NCBI GenBank assembly: GCA_043809805.1
Contig: JBDROR010000021.1
Coordinates: 1 to 13,132, forward strand
DNA: 13,132 bases
Direction of reading: 5' to 3'
Origin: JAQUKH01 sp043809805
Lineage (GTDB): Bacteria; JACRDZ01; JAQUKH01
Within the stretch, counting starts at the first letter, position 1. Each line of letters opens with the position of its first letter. The translations under genes and the position numbers were made by a program. Below are positions 7,701 to 13,132 of this stretch, in pieces. The notes under the pieces were generated by a model. That model saw only the letters and a list, made by a program, of their open reading frames with translations. It searched no databases and was not told the DNA's origin.

Positions 7701-10700
7701 GTATCTAATTTAAAAACGCCTATTTTTGCGCTATCAATGATATTCCCGGATAAGTCCTGAATATTTTCAATAGACACCTCATTTTTCCCGGACATAGTCT
7801 TGTCCAAGAATATATCCGGCGTTAAGACTACGCTATTTGAATATTTTCCGTCTAAAAATATCCAATTGTTATTTAGTATTAAGGGGTTGTTCCCTCCGCT
7901 TAAATTTTTAATATAAATCTTCGGTTCAATATAAGGGTTTATTGATTCATTTAATTCTATTTTAATTCGGAAATTAGGAGTTATTCTCAACGTTTGAGGC
8001 AGTACCACATTCTCTATTTTTGGTTTTATGGTATCTGTTAGTGCCAACGCGCCTTCAGATTCAGAGAGAATGGGGGCAAAGAGTATTGGCTGATATATTA
8101 ATTGTCCCAGCATTTCATCGCTATTTTTGTCATAAAAATGGAATTCGATAGAATTTAACTTATCGGTTCCCCACCAGTTGTTACCTACATCTAAATCGGC
8201 TTCAAAATTTTTTAAGTGAAAACTAAACTCTTTGTTATTAAATATGCTATTATTTTGAACCAAAAATTTTCGACTGAATTTTTCGCATGAAATGCCGATT
8301 TTGTTATCTCGTATCAAATTTTTATAAATTAGCGGAGAAGATTCAACAACATAGATAGCTTCGTTTTTATTTTTAGCAATCAGATTTCCGACTATGGCCG
8401 GTGAGGAGAAGAAACTCGTTTTAAGCCCTATGTCGGTGTTTTCCATAATGGTATTATTCGCTATTTGCGGAGATGAGCCGCCATGGCAGAGGATGCCGAT
8501 TTCATTCCGCATAATATAATTATTCATAATGGATGGATTAGAAATATCATCGCAGAATATTCCAAGCTTGTTCTCGACTATTTCATTTTTGTAAATGTTC
8601 CCGTTAGATTTTGCCAATAAGATTCCTTCGCCTTTATTGTTGTCAATTTTTGAAGATGCGATTTCCAGTAAAGAATTGTTGGTGGCGGCAACGGCAATAA
8701 TATTTTTTGAAAGAATGGAATTTTTTATAACAGCTTTAGATTTATCCAATTTTATGCCGGTATTGGCAAAGTTAATTCTACAGAATTCAAAAATATTGTC
8801 TTGCGCTCCTTTAATAATTATTCCTTCCCAATCTCCTTGTTTGGGAGATGCCGACTGGATATTAAATTCTATTTCTTTGTCTTTCTCTCCCCTGGCAATT
8901 AATTTGCCTTCAACGATTAACACGGGTTTTTCTATTCCCATTGTTTTTTCCCCGTTTCTAACTATCTGTTTTTTTACCTCCGAAAATAATAACCGGACAC
9001 CTGGCTGGATGGTTAGAACAACCCCGCGCCCCACTGTGATTTCTCCACGCAAATAATATGGGCTGTTTCCCTGGGTTAGAGTTAAATTGCTATCGATTAA
9101 GCGGGGAATATTTTGTTTCCCATACGGTAAAATGAAGCTGCATGTTTTAGTAACTGGAACAGAAATATTGCCGGACGGATCTTTGAATTTAAAATATATG
9201 GTTTTTTCTCCTTCATAATTAGAAAGCGGAAAAGTTTTTGAAGGACTAAAAGTTTGCCATTGAACGTTTTTAAACGTGACATCTTCAGTAATCATCATTT
9301 CTTTCGCGTCTGTGATATTGAATTTTACATTTATCTGCGGAGAAAAAACGGTAGTCCCTTCTTCAATAATTATGCTGTCCGGTTTATCCAGGTTGAACCC
9401 TTTTTCAGGTTTAAGGATAAAAGTTTCTTCAGCCGTTTTTTCTATTGTATTTCCAGCCGGATCACGGGCATCGCTTACCACAATGGTGATTTCCCCAGCC
9501 ATGTTTTCATCCAGCACTATGTCATGGGTTATATAGGTGTCATTAGTTTGATAAGTAGTTTTTATTTCGCCGCCTTTTCCCACAAAGGGGCACGCGTAAC
9601 CGTCTCCTATTAAAATTATCACAGGCGGGTAATTTGTATCAATAGTTTTGTTAAAGATTATTTTTAATTTAAATTCATTGCTTATTTTTACCGGTTTAGG
9701 GTAGGTATAAGATGCAATATTTAAAGGAACGCTGTCTAAGGTTATATTGAGCAGGGGAGATGCCGCGATCTTGCCCTTTTGACTGGTTACGGTTATTTTT
9801 AAAGTATTTTTGCCTTCTTTTAATTTTATTTCATTTGTGAATACGCCTTCTTCTACTTCCAGAGAGAAAGATTCTCCGTTAACAATTAGTGTTGCTGTTG
9901 TGATTGTCGTATCAGAGATTTCACCCTCTATGGTTTGTTCGGGTGTGTTTACTATTTGATTATGGTGTAAAGATGAAATATCAACAGTTATAGGAATATC
10001 GTCCGAAAAGAAATCGGCTATTTCCTCATTGTCGACTTCTGCCGCAAAGGAAGATAAGGTCATAATTTTTTGGACAGGGGACGTGTGGCACTCGTTACAA
10101 AGTTGATTGGCGGTATTTTTTATTCTTAAAAAACTGTTTTGCGCGTCACCTTCTCCCTGGCTTATAATTTCTATGTTTTGCGGATCCCATTGATGAACAT
10201 TATGGCATGTTCCGCAGCTTATTGTTCCGGAATCAAATTTTACATTCCCGTTATTACCAAAAAAAGGCAATGGACTTATGGGTTTTTTGATTGACGGTTT
10301 ATCCAACGGCATAAAATCATTTTTGTGATGCCATTCGTACCTTATTGGTTTATTAGAAGCAATTCCCTCCTTTACATGGCAGGTCCAGCAGATTCCGGAA
10401 GAAGGGTCAGGGTTAAACGCTTTAATTAATAATTTTGCCGATAGAAACACGTTCGTGCCATTGTGGGCAAGGTGGCATCCTGAGCATAATCCGGATTCCA
10501 GAACATTATTACTTTGAATATTTTGCTCGGCCGGAGCCTGAGTGGATAAATCGTGTTTTGTTCCTATTATTGGTTTTTTCTTTAGATGGCATTCTGTGCA
10601 CAAAAGAGAGTTGTTGTTTGGAATTCTTAAGAAACTGTTCTCTCCGGTGCCTTTAACGATCTTTGTTTTTGCAAATATGCTGTCGTCGATAACATAGTCG

Positions 10701-12727
10701 CCCTGCTGGATATCAGAGGCATTTTCGAGGGACAATATTTTTGCAAACACCTTAAAGGTTTTGGCGTAGGGATTATATTTTTCCACTATTGCTTTTGATA
10801 TTATGACATTTTCGTCGTCGATAATCGCAAATACCTTCCCAATTTCAATGGCGGAATTTTCTTCGGGGTCTATGAAAATATATTCTCCCTGGACAAGAGC
10901 CACTTCGCCGATATGGGAGGAATCCACCTGCTCATCCGTGAATTTTTCCGTTTCTGCCGCCTGATTTTCTTGCCGCGATGTTTTTTCCATCTCCATTTTT
11001 ATAAAATATTCAGGATCCCATAAATGCGGTTCGTGGCAGGTTAAACAGGCAATTATTCCGTTTCGGCTGATAATTCCATCTGAGTTATATAATGGCAGCT
11101 GAATGGATATATTATCAGCCACAGGTTTGTTTACAGGATGGGAATTTGGTCCTATTACAGAATTCTTTGCCATACCGTCTTTATTATGGCAGCTTACGCA
11201 TAAATTGTCTTTTAATATCCCCTCTTTTGGCAGTTCTTTTGCCCATTTTGTTGAATCAACCGCGTTATGCACAAGATGGCACGCGCTGCAGATTCCGGAG
11301 GCCTCTATCTTATTATTTTGTATATTTACCGAATATGGGACGATTAATGTCATATCATGGTTAGACTTTGCGACAAAACCTTCTTTTTTATGACAGTCGG
11401 AACAAAGTTCACTGGACATACTTGAAGGTTTTCTTAAAAAACTATTTCTGCCGGTTCCCTCTTCTGTACTGGTTCGGTCTGCCTCGCGGCTTAATGGGTT
11501 CCATTGGTGGACATTATGGCAGGTTGAACAAGTAATATTGCCGCTGACAAGTTTTATTCCGTTTTTTGTATATAGAGGTAAGGTTGAAGTTAGGTTAAGG
11601 TTTAAAATCGGGACATTTAAAGGGTGGTAATAATTACCGATAAGTTTGTTTTTTGCGATATCATTTTCATTATGGCAGCTATAACATAGGGATGAAATAA
11701 GATCATCTTTTGGCGTTATTGTTCTTGCCCAAAGCTTTATGTCGGACGCGTTATGAACAAGATGACAACCGTCGCAAGCTCCTGTTTCCTTAGTTTGGTT
11801 TCCGGAAAGGTCGTGTTTTGTGCCGATTACCGCCTTTTCCGTTGGATGGCATTCTGCGCAAAGTTCAACCTTTTCCATCCTTAGAAATTTTTTTTTGTCA
11901 AAATGAGGATCATGACAGGTAATACAGGTAAGTGTATTCTCCCCCGATAAGGTCAGCCTTTTTTTTATTTGAGGAGTAAATATAAGGTCTATCTCCAGTG
12001 GATGATATATATCTCCGATTTGTTTTGTGGAGGCGCGTTTGTTATCATCATGGCAGGTAAGGCAGAGAAGCGTAATATTTTTTTCTTTTTTCGGGTCCAA
12101 TGGGTTTGCCCAAAGCATAAAAGTATTGCCGTTATGCACTAAATGACACGACCCGCAGATGCCGGATTTCTCCGTGGTTTTCCCCGATAGATTATGAGGG
12201 GTGTCCTTTAGTTTATCTTTATCGGGATGACAGGTTAAGCATAAAATCGGCCGGGATGCCGCCTTTGTGGTTTCAGGCGCGTTATGGATGGTATGGCACG
12301 TAGGGCATCCTTTCGCATCAGGGCCGATATGATTTATCGCAATTTTATCTGTTTCATTTGTATGACAACTTTGACAAAGAGATTCAAGCGGAGTACGGAA
12401 AAACCCGGGTTCCTCGCTTTTCTTTTTTGATACTTCATGAGGACGGTGGCATGTCCCGCAATAAATTTTTTCTCCTTCAGATGATTGCGCGATTGTATGG
12501 CCTTTAGCGGTTATGGAATTTCTTGAATCCCTTATTGAACCATCATGGCAGGTATAACACATCTTTAAATCGGCAGATATTGTGTCTTGGTTTTTGATTA
12601 GAGAATTATCTTTTGTCAATCGTTCAATATGGCACAGGGCGCATTCTATCTCAACTTCTTTATTTTTTTCTGCCCGTATGCCGGAACAAATAAGCAAGAA
12701 GAATAAAATGAATATTATTTTTTTCAC
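4796..12727 (-). CDS. Giant secreted 22-haem c-type cytochrome with Ig-like modules, beta-helix and C-terminal SPOR domain
   Basis: A protein of about 2,643 residues, numbered from GTG at 12727. I prefer this start because AGGAAGAG lies four bases before it and it gives a clean signal peptide (KKIIFILFFLLICSG, cleavage likely after IRA). A TTG at 12757 would add ten charged residues with no well-spaced ribosome-binding site. Order: signal peptide 1-20; 22 CxxCH haem motifs, residues 29-881, many of the doubled CxxCHxxH type; a small beta-rich insert at about 603-683; a glucodextranase-B-like Ig domain at about 918-998; Ig-like modules A1 and B1 to about 1200; a right-handed beta-helix at 1206-1553; modules A2-B2 to A5-B5 plus B6 to about 2463; a repeat-derived linker; and SPOR at 2564-2643. 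It is likely exported by Sec, loaded with haem in the periplasm, and used for long-range electron transfer while tethered to peptidoglycan. Localisation beyond the periplasm is uncertain. No stop or frameshift interrupts it. Confidence 0.92.
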   Translation of the reverse strand: MKKIIFILFFLLICSGIRAEKNKEVEIECALCHIERLTKDNSLIKNQDTISADLKMCYTCHDGSIRDSRNSITAKGHTIAQSSEGEKIYCGTCHRPHEVSKKKSEEPGFFRTPLESLCQSCHTNETDKIAINHIGPDAKGCPTCHTIHNAPETTKAASRPILCLTCHPDKDKLKDTPHNLSGKTTEKSGICGSCHLVHNGNTFMLWANPLDPKKEKNITLLCLTCHDDNKRASTKQIGDIYHPLEIDLIFTPQIKKRLTLSGENTLTCITCHDPHFDKKKFLRMEKVELCAECHPTEKAVIGTKHDLSGNQTKETGACDGCHLVHNASDIKLWARTITPKDDLISSLCYSCHNENDIAKNKLIGNYYHPLNVPILNLNLTSTLPLYTKNGIKLVSGNITCSTCHNVHQWNPLSREADRTSTEEGTGRNSFLRKPSSMSSELCSDCHKKEGFVAKSNHDMTLIVPYSVNIQNNKIEASGICSACHLVHNAVDSTKWAKELPKEGILKDNLCVSCHNKDGMAKNSVIGPNSHPVNKPVADNISIQLPLYNSDGIISRNGIIACLTCHEPHLWDPEYFIKMEMEKTSRQENQAAETEKFTDEQVDSSHIGEVALVQGEYIFIDPEENSAIEIGKVFAIIDDENVIISKAIVEKYNPYAKTFKVFAKILSLENASDIQQGDYVIDDSIFAKTKIVKGTGENSFLRIPNNNSLLCTECHLKKKPIIGTKHDLSTQAPAEQNIQSNNVLESGLCSGCHLAHNGTNVFLSAKLLIKAFNPDPSSGICWTCHVKEGIASNKPIRYEWHHKNDFMPLDKPSIKKPISPLPFFGNNGNVKFDSGTISCGTCHNVHQWDPQNIEIISQGEGDAQNSFLRIKNTANQLCNECHTSPVQKIMTLSSFAAEVDNEEIADFFSDDIPITVDISSLHHNQIVNTPEQTIEGEISDTTITTATLIVNGESFSLEVEEGVFTNEIKLKEGKNTLKITVTSQKGKIAASPLLNITLDSVPLNIASYTYPKPVKISNEFKLKIIFNKTIDTNYPPVIILIGDGYACPFVGKGGEIKTTYQTNDTYITHDIVLDENMAGEITIVVSDARDPAGNTIEKTAEETFILKPEKGFNLDKPDSIIIEEGTTVFSPQINVKFNITDAKEMMITEDVTFKNVQWQTFSPSKTFPLSNYEGEKTIYFKFKDPSGNISVPVTKTCSFILPYGKQNIPRLIDSNLTLTQGNSPYYLRGEITVGRGVVLTIQPGVRLLFSEVKKQIVRNGEKTMGIEKPVLIVEGKLIARGEKDKEIEFNIQSASPKQGDWEGIIIKGAQDNIFEFCRINFANTGIKLDKSKAVIKNSILSKNIIAVAATNNSLLEIASSKIDNNKGEGILLAKSNGNIYKNEIVENKLGIFCDDISNPSIMNNYIMRNEIGILCHGGSSPQIANNTIMENTDIGLKTSFFSSPAIVGNLIAKNKNEAIYVVESSPLIYKNLIRDNKIGISCEKFSRKFLVQNNSIFNNKEFSFHLKNFEADLDVGNNWWGTDKLNSIEFHFYDKNSDEMLGQLIYQPILFAPILSESEGALALTDTIKPKIENVVLPQTLRITPNFRIKIELNESINPYIEPKIYIKNLSGGNNPLILNNNWIFLDGKYSNSVVLTPDIFLDKTMSGKNEVSIENIQDLSGNIIDSAKIGVFKLDTNIEISVTNKKEINIIFNNPQDSQIQVSENASFDGAEWINYTESLPFVLSGHSIYVRFKDDQNNISETEELVINYDDMPPKIINSKIPEDINTLRSFRLKLFFDETLDINYAPKITLIVNNKDKISVSEQGGYFSSEPSPFFNEIYESTAGPSENRLGKNGINNVYFSPNISLKGFLDGLVSFEVENAVDLSGNKMPAASIAGFQYDIMPPGIKSAIIKEGLNTNKKEIHILTNVNKADSIQVSENPSFPEGGWIKYSNNIPFILSPASGQKQVYIRIRDAEGNISKTATLKTNLDLTKPNVISYKYPDPVTLDADFIISVTFDESLDTTIVPEIILISTGTENPIISGEGFFSQSDEETGLKNDTYTTWPIILKSGMGGAITIVLKNASDFAGNIMDITSEETFQLDTFPPSLISFTAEREYINDNKINLTINSEDADFIMLSESETFDTTEDLWQNYIDYTSFSFSAGQGRKNIYLRLKDPIGNISDAFKIEIVVDKTCPQILFYKFQYNPENSSLVISCIFNKSIDTSREPQISFIGSGENTPKVRAGGTFFTDTIQNDTYTPPPIILKEDMTGEIIIVVTGVYDMAGNGISTTTRGSFFYSPIFPVITSIIPMEENFTFTDWSNLYIYAYDAQYMMVSENSSFSNSAWIDFSEKFHLNLPGAPAEKIIYFKFKDAKENISYISNIKIEKAAPPQDFIQNLEKIEILPQDTTTVCEINIKTKFENFTHQMISENPFWEDTEWQPYKSESDFALSPKRGEKTIYLWFRNEIGNYSDILSKKIFLDVPAHVEELPISEVAAGFSLLDTTQPEGFPPTAEQLPQETASLPVETPKKTAWAIKTAFYKSIISKSTNENPPVSPFEKGGFSDVSPFEKGGLKGDLKKKNKQIWTVELASNKDKNRASDFMNKINNADSRNYAYIKKGIINGTICYTVCAGLFNDENDAKSHGEKLKTQFSEISNYKIILK
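4799..5038 (-). other. SPOR (peptidoglycan-binding) domain at the cytochrome C-terminus
   Basis: The last 80 residues show the SPOR pattern: a first strand WTVELAS, a helix DKNRASDFMNKI, a second strand AYIKKG, then TICYTVCAGLF, and a second helix NDAKSHGEKLK. This matches the duplicated strand-helix-strand layout in which a strand reading Y-V-Q-G-F is followed by an A-x2-L helix and an R-V-x2-G-F strand. SPOR domains bind denuded glycan strands in the periplasm. Two cysteines (in TICYTVC) are unusual extras. This is a domain inside the cytochrome gene, not a separate gene. Confidence 0.8.
5055..5137. repeat. In-frame palindromic repeat pair encoding SPFEKGG
   Basis: Two identical 25-base units (5068-5092 and 5101-5125), each containing CCCCCTTTTTCAAAGGGGG, a perfect inverted repeat about a central CA. 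They are 33 bases apart, so the reading frame is kept. AAATCCCCC (5055-5063) and GGGGGATTTT (5126-5135) form outer inverted ends. On the gene strand they encode PPVSPFEKGG and then VSPFEKGG, a peptide signature seen where this dispersed repeat family has landed inside bacterial genes. It lies in the linker between the Ig modules and the SPOR domain. Confidence 0.85.
5284..5306. repeat. In-frame palindromic repeat GCAGGCT-AA-AGCCTGC
   Basis: The sequence GCAGGCTAAAGCCTGC (5284-5299) is a perfect 7-bp palindrome with a 2-base centre and is followed by GGCTACC. It looks like the dispersed family reading GTAGCCGCAGGCTTTAGCCTGC on the other strand. In the cytochrome it encodes VAAGFSLL within a proline-rich linker, in frame, upstream (in protein order) of the SPFEKGG repeat. 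Confidence 0.6.
8070..9112 (-). other. Right-handed parallel beta-helix domain within the cytochrome
   Basis: Residues about 1206-1553 begin with the cap typical of these domains (NSPYYLRGEITVGRGVVLTI, then PGVRLLF, a G-x-L-x-A-x-G segment and GDWEGIII). They continue with about nine to ten 22-24-residue coils of the PbH1/NosD type, for example NPSIMNNYIMRNEIGILC and SPQIANNTIMENTDIGL, and end with GNNWWGTD. Such folds bind or cleave polysaccharides, or serve as surface scaffolds. No catalytic acidic set is evident, so a structural or adhesive role is more likely. It is a domain, not a separate gene. Confidence 0.85.
10085..12643 (-). other. 22-haem CxxCH region built from tetrahaem repeats
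   Basis: Twenty-two CxxCH motifs are read directly. From haem 7 onward they follow a strict four-haem cycle: (a) CxxCHL[VA]H, (b) LCxxCHxxxx then, in most units, a downstream HP, (c) CxxCHxxH (DPH, EPH or NVHQW), (d) FLR...LCxxCH, which in two of the four units is followed by IGTKHDLS. Units begin at residues 191, 318, 480 and 748. Haems 1-4 form a degenerate first unit and haems 5-6 a half unit of types a and d. Pfam-type doubled CxxCH motifs are the closest known family. Confidence 0.9.
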
Positions 12728-12806
12728 CCAGCTCTTCCTTTTTTCGTTAATGTTCAAACTAACTAATTTTACCCAATCCTTCCTTTTTATCCAGGAAGGG
12801 CTGGGT
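12726..12806 (-). promoter_or_regulatory. Leader with anti-Shine-Dalgarno element and two competing partners
   Basis: Read on the gene strand, the leader carries ACCCAGCCCTTCCT (12806-12793), then AGGAAGGATTGGGT (12784-12771), and finally AGGAAGAGCTGGGT (12739-12726), which contains the ribosome-binding site and most of the GTG start. The first element is complementary to the second (12 Watson-Crick pairs, one G-U, one mismatch; 8-base loop). It is also complementary to the third (13 of 14 pairs). The two pairings are mutually exclusive, so one hides the start and the other frees it. Regulatory function is inferred from sequence complementarity only. Confidence 0.45.
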
Positions 12807-12820
12807 TCATTCCACTAAAT

Positions 12821-12829
12821 ATTATATCA
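12821..12829 (-). promoter_or_regulatory. Extended -10 promoter for the cytochrome gene
   Basis: On the gene strand the sequence TGATATAAT gives a perfect TATAAT with the extended TGn. No good -35 lies 16-18 bases upstream, which extended -10 promoters tolerate. Transcription would begin near 12814, giving a leader of about 87 bases that opens just before the anti-Shine-Dalgarno element. Confidence 0.5.
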
Positions 12830-12835
12830 CATAAC

Positions 12836-12916
12836 TGTCATTTCGACCGCACAACTGTCATTTCGACCGAAGGGAGAAATCTTATATTCAGATTCCTCGC
12901 TCCGCTCGGAATGACA
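12836..12916. repeat. Dispersed palindromic repeat (TGTCATTTCGACCGAAGGGAGAAATCT...GGAATGACA family) with duplicated arm
   Basis: The main unit spans 12856-12916: TGTCATTTCGACCGAAGGG...AGATTCCTCGC and then CGGAATGACA, whose ends form an imperfect inverted repeat. This is a recognisable dispersed palindromic family; its minus-strand translation gives the tell-tale HSERSEES peptide. A partial second copy of the left arm (TGTCATTTCGACCG, 12836-12849) precedes it with a 20-base period. The element lies between the two divergent promoters and has no coding role that I can see. Confidence 0.8.
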
Positions 12917-12918
12917 AC

Positions 12919-12944
12919 AAGCGGGCGAATACATGGATTCGCTT
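12919..12944. repeat. Short palindrome GCGAAT...ATTCGC next to the REP element
   Basis: GCGAAT (12925-12930) and ATTCGC (12937-12942) form a 6-bp stem around ACATGG. The flanks (AAGCGGGCGAATACATGGAT...) resemble the dispersed GGGCGAATACA-type palindromic repeats. It abuts the previous repeat, so the two may be a composite insertion. Confidence 0.45.
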
Positions 12945-12966
12945 AGGAATCTAATAAAAATTAGTC

Positions 12967-12996
12967 TTGACCAAATATGATGAATATTGATACACT
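12967..12996 (+). promoter_or_regulatory. Probable sigma-70-type promoter for the gene at 13036
   Basis: TTGACC (12967-12972, five of six matches to TTGACA) is followed after 18 bases by TACACT (12991-12996), which carries an extended TGA (12988-12990). Transcription would start near 13003, about 33 bases before the ATG. A 5-bp inverted repeat CTAAT-AAAA-ATTAG at 12951-12964 lies just upstream and might be an operator. Confidence 0.4.
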
Positions 12997-13035
12997 CAAA
13001 GAAACTAATTAACACATTTGGGGGTATAACAAAAT

Positions 13036-13132
13036 ATGCATAGATTAAATAAAATTTTAATTTTGGCAGGATTAATAATCTTTTGTTCTTCTGCCCATTC
13101 ACAGGATACCACTGCACAAAAACAGGATACGG
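13036..13132 (+). CDS. N-terminus of a secreted protein, cut by the window end
   Basis: Only 32 codons are visible. They encode a charged start (MHRLNK), a hydrophobic core (ILILAGLIIFCSSA) and a likely cleavage site around AHSQ, followed by a polar TTAQKQDT stretch, so this is a Sec signal peptide. The cysteine in IFCSSA is not in a good lipobox. An in-frame TAA two codons upstream (13027-13029) makes this ATG the first possible one. GGGGG at 13020-13024 may be the ribosome-binding site, with long spacing (11 bases). The gene is divergent from the cytochrome gene and may share regulation with it. Its function cannot be inferred from what is visible. Confidence 0.6.
   Translation, partial: MHRLNKILILAGLIIFCSSAHSQDTTAQKQDT

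Noticed and set aside
8595..9056. 153-residue plus-strand frame inside the beta-helix region
   Set aside because: It is antisense to a clearly coding beta-helix region and has no recognisable motif; it is open by chance.
9254..9613. Overlapping plus-strand frames opposite module A1-B1
   Set aside because: Shadow frames of the repeated Ig-like modules, without their own start signals.
12710..12727. Cytochrome N-terminus as a lipoprotein signal
   Set aside because: The only cysteine near the signal core (LLIC) has isoleucine at -1, which does not fit a lipobox; cleavage after IRA by signal peptidase I is more likely.
12827..13117. 96-residue minus-strand frame upstream of the cytochrome gene
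   Set aside because: Its HSERSEES-type peptide is the translation of a dispersed palindromic repeat, and it overlaps the promoter and signal-peptide gene on the other strand.

Overview
The window is AT-rich DNA from a Gram-negative-type bacterium, probably anaerobic and probably uncultured. I cannot name the lineage. The clues are a very large secreted multihaem c-type cytochrome ending in a SPOR (peptidoglycan-binding) domain, two radical-SAM enzymes, a ferredoxin-like DUF362 protein, and several dispersed palindromic repeat families.

Left part (29-4723, + strand): four tightly packed genes, joined by a 14-base overlap and then 1-base gaps, almost certainly form one operon. They encode a B12-binding-type radical SAM protein, a membrane-anchored family 2 glycosyltransferase of the ExoA type, a DUF362 protein with a C-terminal 2x[4Fe-4S] ferredoxin domain, and a radical SAM protein with a C-terminal SPASM-like cysteine cluster. 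This mix suggests a redox or radical pathway that builds or decorates a glycosylated, probably membrane-associated molecule. The product cannot be named. The first enzyme carries an unusual 14-residue insertion inside its cluster-binding CxxxCxxC motif.

Middle and right part (4796-12727, - strand): one convergent gene of about 2,640 codons. It encodes a signal peptide, 22 CxxCH haem motifs (residues 29-881), a glucodextranase-B-like Ig domain, one pair of alternating Ig-like modules (A-B), a right-handed parallel beta-helix, four more A-B pairs plus a final B module, a linker built partly from in-frame palindromic repeats, and a SPOR domain. The haem part resolves into four regular tetrahaem repeats preceded by a degenerate tetrahaem and a half unit (4+2+16). 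It is best read as an exported electron-transfer and adhesive protein tethered to the cell wall.

Right edge (12728-13132): a divergent intergenic region holds an extended -10 promoter for the cytochrome gene. Its predicted leader contains an anti-Shine-Dalgarno element that can pair with either of two downstream copies of the ribosome-binding sequence. The region also holds two palindromic repeats, a probable promoter on the + strand, and the first 32 codons of another secreted protein that runs off the window.
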